The position numbers and the translations under genes were made by a program. 64,000 nt of DNA from Asterias amurensis (Eukaryota; Echinodermata; Asteroidea; Forcipulatida; Asteriidae): the NCBI RefSeq assembly GCF_032118995.1, contig NC_092654.1, positions 1,674,001 to 1,738,000 on the forward strand, written 5' to 3'. The notes beneath the pieces are model-generated. The model made no database searches and had not been told where the DNA came from. It was given only the letters and a program-made list of their open reading frames with translations. Below, piece after piece: positions 33,901 to 45,900 of the stretch; positions within the stretch are counted from its first letter, which is position 1; every line of letters starts with the position of its first letter.

Positions 33901-36900
33901 CCTCAGCCATCACAAACAGCGTCAGACAAGGTTATAATATCTTAATGTCAAGGGTCAGAGGTCATTTTATGTTTCTATGCGAGAGGTGTTTTGACGGGGC
34001 GCCACCGATGATGTGTCCGCGGAGCACCGCGGGACCTTACTGCAGCAACAACGACTCGCAGCACGCATGGGAGAAGAGCAAAGTGCTTGTCAACATTCTG
34101 GCCATGAATGGAAGGTACCGCTACCAGAAGGCTCGACCACGCCCCAAGGGAATACCAGCGAGGGCTAACCTCTGCTGGAACCTGACCAATCGCTTTGGAT
34201 GTCGATTTGGCAACCCATGCAAATTTGCCCACAATGAGGTTAAAGTCACTTTATTATTTCAGATTTTTTAAATTTTTTATTTTATTTTAAAATAAAGTTT
34301 TTGGATTTTGCCCCAACAAGCATAACCAAAATAATTCCATTACCGAGAGCAAAGTGCGACAATTAGAAGCACACATTGAAATAAAAATTGATGAATATTA
34401 TTCTTACTACACATTTTAAATAGAGTTTATTTGTTTAATGACCCTCAATCCTTCTTAACCTACAGCCGCACCCCTTTCCTTGAAGAAACACTCAAAACAA
34501 TGTTTATCTCATTTGTAATTTAGCTCAAAATGTTTTCTTCCAGGTTGAAATCGAGGTGTGGGAAGTTGAGCTTCTTTACTCTCTAAACAGAGAGGCCCTT
34601 GTTCAGCTTTGTGCGGAGGCCATCGCTCCTCGTCCAGCACAACCGTCTGTCAAGGTGGCCACCTCAGCTCCTATCCAACCAACCCCATCCCAGCCCTCTG
34701 CCCCTAGCAAGGTTGCAGCTGCCACAGTACCGAAAGCCATCCCTAAGTTCACCGGCGATATCAAGTACGTCTGCGGCATGTGTTTTCCAAGAGGGAACCA
34801 ATGCGTTGGACAGAACCCGCGCAAGCCGGAGTACTGCGCCGGCGCCAACTCGCATCCGTGGCATCTCAAGATGGTGGTGGTGTACGAGAGCTCCAAGAAG
34901 AAGTGGGTACCTGTGAAACCACGGCACCCGTTGCTCAGGCCTGAAGTGCATCCTAAGTTATGCCATCATGGGGACAGCTGCCACCGTGTGTCCTGTATGT
35001 TTCCTCATCAACCTGCAGAGGGCACACTCTGGAGATACATGGCTCAGTACAACTGTGAGTGCAAAAACAAATTTATGTTGATACGGTTTGCGCAGATACA
35101 ATGGCCAACTGTCATAAAGCTGTTAAGCGGAAAATACTGCTTAGCAAGTTTATTTGCTAAGCAAAATATTAGTGAGGCACTAATTGCAACAATGCAAACT
35201 TTGTCTGGACCCATTTTTGTGGCTCTGCTTACTGGAAAATCACCATTCTATGCTGTACAACTGGCAAAGTTCTGTTCTTTCTGAGTAAAGCGAAGAATGT
35301 CTAGTAACGTAGAGTACGTACTATTCTTTGCTAACCAGTGGAATAAGCTTGACATAAGCGTGTAATTCTCTGCTCCCGTAAGCGCCGAGTCTTTGCTTAT
35401 GTAAGCAGAGACGTGAAATTGGGTCCGATCCCCTGATGTAAAACAGTCGACCTGAATCCTAGTCATTTTAATAATAAACAACTGTTTGTTTTGACTCTAC
35501 AGTGAAAACACTTGATGAGGTAATGGCTATCAAGATTCGACCTCCGTCGACCCCCATCAACCAGCCCTCAGCTGAGGCATCGGCCATGCCCACTGCCATG
35601 CAATCGGAGGCCTATATGCTGCAGAGTTTCTACTGCACCTACTGCGATCGACCATTCCAACAGCTGTGGAAGCTGGAGGAGCACACCAAGAGCTTTGGTC
35701 ATAGGTCAAGGGTCAACTGTGACAAGGAGAGACAGTGGAAGTACCGCAGTCCACCATGGAATGTGTTGAACGGACGGTACCAGGAGTGTGAGCCGTAAGT
35801 CCGAGTGAAGCGGAGTACATTTTGTTCATTTATTATGATTGTAAAGCCAAGGGCTCTCAATAGCCAAGAACCCAACGGAAAGAAGACAATGATAGAAGTT
35901 TAAGTATTAGATGTGGGAGGAAAACCCCTGACAAATTTTCCTGGGAAAAGATATTTACACATGGTTGTATACTGATTATTTATATAGACCCTTTTCGAAA
36001 CCTGGCTAGATTGGCCCCGTGGTTGTTTTGACAATTTGTGCGTGCTTTGTGTACGCACTCAGGGCTTCAGACGAGAGGATGGAGCCTGAAGCCAAATCCA
36101 AAGCCAAAGCCGTAGTTTCAAAAAGGGCCATAGCTTCTCTTTGCGATCTCTTTGCGAAATCTCAACCTCTTTCCTTTTTTCCTTTATCAGACACAAGAGG
36201 CGGCAGTGCACCTTCTCCCAGTCCCCCGCCGAGAACAACAACTGCACCCGGGCACACACCGTGGAAGAGCTTGAGGAATGGCGGGAAAGACATCAATACC
36301 GAATGATGAAGATGAAGAAAGCCAAGGAGCAGAAACTGTTCGCTTTCATGGATGAGATTCTGACAAAGTACAACTACTCCACCGAGGAAATGAGTGTGGT
36401 TGGTTGAAAGTTATTTTTATTTATTTATAAATTCATGAAAAACAAATGAGTCTTAGAGAATTACATGTAAAGGTAGTGGACACTATTGGTAATTATTCAA
36501 AATAATTATGAGCATAAAACCTTACTTGGTAACGTGTAAGGGGGAGCTGTTGATAGTATAAAACTTTGTGAGAAGCGGCTCCCTCTGAAGTAACGTCGTT
36601 TTCAAGGAAGAAGTAATTTTCCATGAGTTTGATTTTGAGACCGCAGAATTAGATTTTGAGGTCTTGAAATCAACCATCTAAACGCACACAACTTCGTGTG
36701 ACAAGGGTGTTTTTTTCTTTCATTATTACCTTGCAACTTCGGTGACCGATTGAGCTCAATTTTCACAGGTTTGTTATTTTATGCATGTATTGAGATACAC
36801 CATTTTTGAAGGCTAGTCTTTAACAATTACCAATAGTGTCCACTGCCTTTAAGTGAGAAATAATCTTTTTCATCACAATGTTTCCACACAATGTTTCATA

Positions 36901-39900
36901 CTATCAACGGCTCTCTGTTGCTCATTACCAAGTAAGTTTTTATGCTTATATATATTTTAAGTAATAAACTTGCAGAGTCTTTCTCAAAGGCTATAAACGA
37001 CGCCACAACACACAGGTATAAAAGTGTTTAATCCTTTCTTTAAAGATCACTGAGGAGCTACCAGGCATCCGGGTCGACTGCGAACAGGAACTGAACAAAT
37101 TTCTCAAGATAGAGAGGAAGTCTGACTCAGTCTTCACTTTCACTTGGAAGTTCCTGATCAAGTCCAAGAAGCAGGTAAAGTCCATTTCACACGAGAGCAA
37201 TTTAGCAAGAGACACTTGCTAAATTGTAGCATGGTTATAAAATTGTAGCATGGTTGCAAAATGTACCTCATGTGAAAGGACAACCATTTTTTCTACTGTC
37301 CAAGTTCTCTTGCAATACCTTGTCAAACACTGCTACATTTTACAACCATGCTAAAATTAAGCAAGGGACCCCAGTTAAATTGCGGTGGTGTGAATAGCAC
37401 TTAAAATGAGCAGAATGCGAGGAAAGATACCACTTTGCTAACTCGACCACACAGTGAAGTAGTTACAGGAACGTTTAGGGGTGGGTGCACTCTATATTTT
37501 GTTTGCTCATCCCATAACCTAACAAACATTTTCTTGCTATGGCTGTCCAGAAAGTCTTAAAGCGTGTGGGACTCCTCTACGACCAACATCGACTTCACTT
37601 CTACTTGTCGGACCCTAAGGGTGAGGATATACCCCAGGTGTGTCCGGGAAACCGCATCGCCGAAGGAGACGGAGAGACGTATCGCGTCAGCGTCATCTTT
37701 CACTCCAGGATGCTGGGTAGCTTCAACCAATGGGTGCTCTTCGACTTCGGTAGTGAACCGGTACTGGTTCGAAAATTGGAGGTAAGAAAAAAGACAACAA
37801 GCAGCAGCTTGCCAACCGTCCCTGGGACAATGTAAAGTTGCAATCACTTTCTAAATACATCCAAAATAATAGCAATGGTTAAAAAACCTTTATTTATTTT
37901 AAAGAAATCTTGTCAGTTCTCTCTGTTTGACAAGTAGATCATTGGCCTAAAAGAAAAGTTTCTGAAGCCGTGATTTTGTTAATGTCATTTTGTTCACCAA
38001 GGGGTATAAATGGGTACCTGCGAGGGTAGAGGTTGTTATTGTGAAAGAAAAAGCCACTGGAGCACCACGGGAGCTCAGGGCTGTATACTCCCCAGGGAGC
38101 TGAGAAAGAATAAAGGGATGTTATTGGCCAAATGACCAGTAGACTAATGTAAGTGCATTGAGACGGTTATTGTGAAATGCGCTATATAAGAACTAGTTAT
38201 TATTACGATGTTATTGACTTCTTATCTCTAAGGCTCATGTGGGTTCCGAGGAGCATTTTGAAACCTTCAAGAAGATACAGAGAGAGAAGAAGATTCAGAC
38301 GTGGGACAGCAGCAACTGCGAGATCGTCAAGTTCCCGGACGATGTCAGGACGCCGCCCGCCGTCGCGCTGTTTGAGAAGAAGATCCTGGCTGCGTACAAA
38401 CCACCGGCGTCGTTGAGTATTGACGATATTGAGCTTGGTAGACTCGACCGTGATAATTACAAACTGCACATGCAGAAGATGTTGCACCTGGAGGAGCGAG
38501 AACAGACTAAGCGAATCGCAAGGTAATGACTTTTCCAGATTGTCAATCAATTAATTACTTGATCAAAATAATTTAATGTAAAAATAAGTCTTATGCATGT
38601 AGCGCAGTTATCTACCAACAAGGTACTTGGGCGCTTATTATACACAATTTTACAGAAAGAAGTTATTGAAGTTGTGAATTCTGAGACTCAATAATACGTA
38701 GCACCGTATAAGGGTTTACAAGGTGCTATGGCGCATTTAACAGCCATGAACACAGGGGCGCCCTCTTCTCTTTTCGATAGGTGCACTGGGTTCTGTGCGG
38801 TACACAACAAACGGGCCCAACGGCTTTCGTCCCATCCAAAGGACAGAGCAACAGTCAAGTGTCTTGCTTAAGGGCACAAGTGTCACGACTGAGACTCGTT
38901 CCCACTCTCTACGATTTATGTAGCACTGGTATCTATAAGTATTTTCAAAGGCGCTTTGACAAAGAATCTATTACATTTTATCAGGTTGCCAAAGCAGTTT
39001 CTTGGCATCGCCTTTCGCCTCTGTGAAACAAAAACGTTGGTGAAAGACATCAAACAATCTCAAAATTACACCATTTTGTTATCAATTCAGATTTTCCATT
39101 GCGAGCACTCTGAAAGTCACAGCCACCATTGAGGAGGATGGATGTGGCCACCATTACGCCACGTCCGGTCAATTGTTCGGCAGTATCAACTTAAAGCAGG
39201 CCCTCGTTGACGATTCGGAGGCCAGCCAGATCATCAACAGAAGTGTCCAAAAGATGCTACTCAAGTTTGACAAGACAAACAAGGTAGGTATTTTCTTCAG
39301 GGATGTTACGCAAATGGCTGATTGGCAACAAGGAATTAAAGGCAGTGGACACTATTGATAATTACTCAAAATAATTATTAGCATAAAACCTTACCTGGTT
39401 ACGAGTAATGGAGAGCTGTCGATAGTACAAAACATTGTGAGAGACGGCTCCCTCTGAAGTAGGGTAGTTTTCGAGAAAGAAGTAATTCTCCACGAATTTG
39501 ATTTCGAGACCTTAGATTTAGAATTTGAGGTCTCGAAATCAAGCATCTGAAAGCACACAACTTCGTGTGGCAAGGGTGTTTTTTCTTTAATTATTATCTT
39601 GTAACTTCGATGACCGATTGAGCTCAAATTTTCACAGGTTTGTTATTTTATGCATATGTTGAGATACACCAAGTGAGAAGACTGGTCTTTGCCAGTTCCC
39701 AATAGTGTCCAGTGTCTTTAAAGGAGCCCAAAACATAAAATATTAATCAAATCTTTAGAAGGGTACAAATTAAGTAAGTTTGAAACATTCAAATGGTTCA
39801 ACGAAACAAAAACACGAAAACCTATTTCCAATTAAGTTTGACACGGCAGTATATGGCTTCTGACTGGCACACCCAAACAAAGATATTGATGAAAGAGGGA

Positions 39901-42900
39901 GACCCCCAACATAGGGCTGGATAGCTCAGTAGGTAATAGCACTGGTACATTTAATCCCGAGGTCGTTGGTTCAAGTCCCGATCCAGTCAACTTCTCTTTG
40001 TTCAAATCTAAAACTATTTAAAAACTTGCCCTGTCAGTTTTGCTTGTGATTTGTTTAAATTACGCAGGTCTATGAAGCCGTGATCCTTCCCGGTCAGGAC
40101 TTTGGGAGTCACAACCAAGACTCCATTAGCCTGAACCTCAGTGGAGACTGCGTAAATGAACAGCACCTGACTAGTGGTCAGGAACGACAGGTTCAGATCC
40201 AGTTCCAGCTAAACAGAATGTCCTTCTGTCATATGCACAATGCTGTAGAGAAGCTTCACAACATGGACATTGTTTTCCCGCCTACAAAGCAGAGGTGAAT
40301 GGAATATTGACAAAATGACTAGGGCGTGATTTGAACCACCAGATTAAGGCCATATAAAGAAAAAACTGTTAAGAATCCCTGCCCGTTTCCTTTCACAATT
40401 TAATGATTGCAGATGAATTTTTATTTAAAAAAATATATAATACCACACTTTTGATACCACTTTGGTTAAACAAATTTGAAAGTAGAAACACCAATAGATG
40501 TGAGAGAACTAAACTGAGATTGAACATTGAGTTGAGATTGAGTTGTTTATTGAACATATATCAGCACATTCCTTTTCAAGGCTAACCTCAAACCCTTTTT
40601 GATGTAATTTATTGGGAAGGAAGTTGTCAGTATAACGTATGATACAATTTTAAAAATCTGTTAAATTTCATTGTTAGCCTGTTTTGTCTCGTTTATGTTA
40701 TTACAAACAAACGTCTTATAGTTTGCATCACATTTGTTTATTGCTTTTGCTACCAATGTTCTCTAGGTTGCCATTTGTCCAGGCAGATCAACTCACGGAC
40801 ACGAATCTCTACCAAGAGCGGGCGGCGGCATTCATTTCCTCTCATGGAGGCAGCGACTCGTACGCCATGCAAGGTGCTGGCCCCGTCCTAGTCTACGGAC
40901 CATTCGGCACGGGCAAAACATATACCCTAGCAACTGCCGTCAAGCGCACGGTTGCTAAACGTCCACACAGCAGAATTCTGATTTGCACACAGTCCAACAG
41001 GTGATTGAAGATATGTGCCGACACCCCTATGTTCCGACACCCCTATGTTCCGACACCCCTATGTGCCGACACCCCTATGTTCCAACACCCCTATTTTACA
41101 ACACCCCTATGTTTCGACACCCCTATGTTCCGACACCCCTATGTTCCAACATCCCTACGTTCAGACACCCCAGTATTACAACAACCCTATATTCCGACAC
41201 CCCTATGTTTCGACACCCCTATGTTCCGACACCCCTATATTCCGACACCCCTATGTTCCGACACCCCTATGTTCCGACATCCCTATGTTCCGACATCCCT
41301 ATGTTCCGACACCCCTTTGTTCCGACACCCCTGTATTACAACACCCCTATATTCCGACACCCCTATGTTTCGACACCCCTATGTTCCGACACCCCTATGT
41401 TCCGACATCCCTATGTTCCGACACCCCTTTGTTCCGACACCCCTATGTTCCGACACCCCTATGTTCCGACACCCCTATGTTCCGACACCCCTTTGTTACG
41501 ACACCCCTATGTTCCGACACCCCTTTGTTCCGACACCCCTATGTTCTGATACCTCTATGTTCCGACACCCCTATGTTCCGACACCCCTTTGTTCCGACAC
41601 CCCTATGTTCTGATACCCCTATGTTCCGACACCCCTATGTTCCGACACCCCTTTGTTCCGACACCCCTATGTTCCGACACCCCTATGTTCCGACACCCCT
41701 ATGTTCCGACACCCCTTTGTTACGACACCCCTATGTTCTGATACCCCTATGTTCGAATGCCCCTTGAATCTGTAATGAGGTTCCACAGTTCATCTGCTGA
41801 TTAAGCTTACCGCTGATCCCCTTCCTTCGACGCTTTAAAGGTATTTTAAGAAGGCTCTGAAAACTCATCTTAACGAACAATAACCTGCATGTTTCACTGT
41901 ATTATTTGGTTAATCCTCCAGGCTCTGTTCAGCCCTTTGTAACCATCTTTAATGAGTGAGTGCGCCAAATTTATTTATTGTATTTTACTGTATTGTATTC
42001 TATTAACAGTATCACGATAAATTCCTTACAGCGCTGCCGACTGGTACATCACTGAGTTTCTGCATAAATTTGTGGAAGCCACCTGGCAAAAGCACAAGAT
42101 ACGCATGCTGCGTATCTACAGCACCTTCCGTCGACTGAATTCCATCGATCCCATGGTCTGCCCCTATGTCCTGCTGGATGAGAAACACAATATCCAGATC
42201 CCAGATGCCGAAACCATCATGAAGTATCACATCGTCATCACAACTTTGTCGATGTCCAGCATCCTGCTGGAGTACAACCTTCAGGGTCACTTCACTCACA
42301 TCTTGATCGACGAGGCAGGTCAGGCTTTGGAACCGGCGGTTCTTCAACCTCTGACTTTAGCATCGCAGAATACGTGCGTCATGCTGGCTGGTGACCACTT
42401 GCAGATGAGCCCAAGGGTAAAGAACCATTACTTGTTCTAGCAATAATTAGTAGTTAACACCCAAGCAGATCCTTGCCATTTGATTGGAGGATTGTTCGTC
42501 ACGTGATAGCAAATAAAAGTACCATTGCATGCTGAGTCACTCACCGTGTTTTTTCGTTCCATCCGAAAAGTACTATTGCACGCTGCAGCGTGCAATAGTA
42601 CTTTTCGGATGGAATGAAAAAGCTGAGTAAAAACATCACTGCGTGCGCGTGTCTTTGGTAACGCAGCAGTGTTACTGCAAGGCATATTGGTAAAATTACT
42701 AGCATTCAGCTTCTGCGTGTCTCAAAATATCTGTACAGAATCCAACAGGCCGACCAAAAGAGAAACAGATGCAATTTCACAATTACAAATTGTAGGCCTA
42801 CGCTTTGTTTTGAAAGTTGTAACTTCCAATCAAAATGACAAAGATCTACTTGGATGTTATATAAAACAAATAATGAATGTTTTTCATTCGTGCAATAGTG

Positions 42901-45900
42901 CAAATATTTTCATTAGTTGAAAGCTGGAATGTTCCATTTAACTCGACTCCGCCTCGTTGAATAGAACATTACATCCTTCAACTCATAAACATATTCGCAC
43001 CATTGCACTCATAAACATTCATTATGTGTATACCTGTGGTTCATGTTTGTTGTGTTGTCATTTAGCTATCGAGAAAGACTCTGCTGTGGATCCTGCTGAG
43101 TAAACCAATGTAAACGTAGGGTCGAAACGTCAGGCCATTAACTGTTTTTTGCAATGATTATAATAATAACTAGTGTTTAGTACCCTCTCCATTGTAAACT
43201 ATATAACAGCGTTTACACAAAACAATAATACACAACATACATCTGAATTTCATCAGAAAAGACTGCAACTCTTGGTGTTGTTTATGCATGCATCTTGTGC
43301 TTAAAATCACTGTTCTGAATATGAATCTGAATTATATAGTCAGCAAAGCATCCTAATGGAAGCATCATACCAACTTTTTGTAAAGAAGACAATGAAGAAA
43401 TGTTGGTTTTGGTTTAAGATCTACTCACTCCATACACTCCTACTAGAAACCTCTGTTTTGCTAACAAAGACACCCTTGTTAATTATCCCTAATATTGCCA
43501 CCAAAACATATGGTCAACGTAGTTGTCAGTTTGCTGCACCTCATTTATAGAACAATGTCCCTCTACACATCAAAACACGTCTTCTCAAAACACTTATGTT
43601 CACTTCATCGCGTACATAATTATTCTATTGTTCCTCTGAGCACTTTTGGAGGTGTTTGGCGCTATATAAATGCAGTTGTTGTTGTTGTTATTATTATTAT
43701 TAATGCAAGTAAAAGAACACTGTACACTTATAGTTAAAGAGAGCGATTTGCCCAGGTTTTTCTGGTATTCCTGGCTGTACAGGTGCTTTTTAAGGGTGCT
43801 ACAAGGGTCTCATATAGACCTTATCGAATATGACGTCACCATTCAAATACCTGCCCACAACATGGCCTGTGTGAGCATGTGCCATAAGAATCAAACCGGG
43901 AACGCTGGTGTTGGGTGCGTCATTGATGTACGCGCATACGACCTGCCCGACAATATGGCCACTTTCATAGCAACGAGGGTTTTTTCGGTACGATCTATTT
44001 CAAAAAAAATAATCAGCGCTTTGAGAAGCCCATCGGGTGTTCTCAAAGCATTAGTTTTATTTTTTATTGTTTCTCATGTATGGAGACTGACATTTACTTC
44101 TGAACCTTTTCAATGTTGAAGGTTTTCTGTGAGACTGCGCGTAACGCCAAGTTCAACAAGTCCCTTCTGGAGCGACTGTTCATTAACAAAATGGCCAGTA
44201 GTGTTTTCTTGACGTACAACTATCGTACTTGTCAGCCAATACTGAACTTCATCGCTCAGACGTACTACCACGAGAACTTGAGAGCCCATGGCAACCATCC
44301 AGCACACAAGGATTTCTATCCGTTGATGTTCTGCGCAGTGAAAGGAGAGGACCAGCATGTAGGGATGTCTTACGTCAACAACCATGAGGTATGATGAGAA
44401 ATGATAATGCATTAAACAAGCACATTGCCTTCATAAATTCAAGTTCCTGTGGTTAAGTCATCGGGGTGTTTATTCGGGTCCTGGTCCTGACACTTGTGTC
44501 CTTGAGCAAGATACTTTACTGTAATTGCTTCTCTTCACCCAGAGGTATAAATGGCTACCTACGGTTATTGAAAAAATGCGCTATATTTTATAGAATTCTA
44601 TTAATTAATCTTAAATATTTTGGCTCAATGTTCAGCACGGACATAAAAGCTGAAATGCTAATTTCAAGAGCTTGTCATTTGAAATTGATAACGTGTATTT
44701 TTATGTAAATGAACGTTTGTTTTTAGGTGATGGAAATAGTGTTCAGAGTGGAAGAGTTGTGCCGTAAATGGCCGGAGAACTGGGGCAAGTTTAATAAGAA
44801 CAGCATTGGAATCATCACACCGTACTCTATGCAGGTAGGTCTGGCAGCAGTCGATTTTCTCAAAACGCTAAGATAAACTCTATCTGGAGTTAGGACGAGT
44901 AACCCATCCTAACTTTGGATGGGTTCAATGCGTCCTAACGTCTATGAATACGGAACTTAAATCGTCATAAGTCTTAAGATCAATCTTAAGTTGGGAAGAG
45001 TTTGGTGAAATCGACGGATGGACACTTAAAATTGTGGCTTGTCGTGGCTGAGTGGTTAAGAGCACCAGCTCGAGCTCTGGTGTTTCAGTCTTGACACTTG
45101 TGTCTTCAACCAAGACACCCATTGCTTGTTTGGGGGCTTTTTTTGGGGGGGGGGGGCTGCTTTGACAAAAAGCATATGTGTCATATGAAGTTTTGTTTGT
45201 TGTTAAAGGAGTTGCCAACTTGAATCTATTTTTTAGGTTCGTCAGATTCGCACAGAGATGCGGCGAAGAGGACTTGGGGACATCTCAGTGGAAACTGTGG
45301 ACAATGTACAAGGTTTGTTTTTCTCACAAGTTACTAATGGTCACTACAGATTACATTCCATTCATCCATCCTTATTTTTTGTACCAGAAATATATAATAG
45401 TGCTAGAAAGTGTAGCACCCCGTCCGCCTCCTTTTTAGAGGCCGCCTTCTTTTTTTTAATAATAATTTTAAATAATTTTATAATATGAACTTTGTTGTTG
45501 TAAATGGAAACAAGGGATACATTTAAACAATCTCAGCAAATAAAGTATTGAAAATAGCTCAGCGTGTGTCGGCAGCCATCTAGAAAGGAAAAGGAAAGGT
45601 AAGAACAATACAACCATGTACATATTTTAAGTTTTAAAAAGAATGGTGGCCATCTTGCAAATCAAAAATTTAAAAATAAAAAGCCCCTCCTCCTTCCTTT
45701 TTTGTAATACCCGGACGCTAAATATGTTTCAATTTTTACTCGCCTTAAACTTATTATTATGCTTCTTATTCAGGGAAACAGTTTCGAGCCCTGCTCATCA
45801 GTACAGTCCGAACCCGCAAGACCCTGGAGAAGGCTCGCTTGACAGTCGTTCCGCAAAACAGTTCCTCCACCCAGCAAGACGAAGAGTTCTACTACGGGCT

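Noticed and set aside
33450..34951. Minus frames of 80 to 108 codons opposite the CCCH exons
   Set aside because: Shadows of the GC-rich plus-strand exons 15 and 16.
36059..36259. Minus frame next to exon 18
   Set aside because: It covers a palindromic MITE and the antisense of exon 18.
39914..39995. A functional tRNA gene
   Set aside because: A and B boxes and closing ends are there, but the anticodon arm is weak and SINE-like sequence follows.
41013..41765. A CRISPR array
   Set aside because: Head-to-tail units without unique spacers in an animal intron; it is a minisatellite.
40983..41767. Three overlapping plus frames of 188 to 250 codons with a repeated [14 protein letters not shown] peptide
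   Set aside because: They are the three readings of a 16-bp minisatellite that happens to lack stops. The frame from exon 24 meets TGA at once after the donor.
43670..44119. A 149-codon plus frame just before HELZ2 exon 26
   Set aside because: It starts in a LINE tail, runs through repeat sequence, and no protein family is seen. The joining phase of exons 25 and 26 leaves no room for it.
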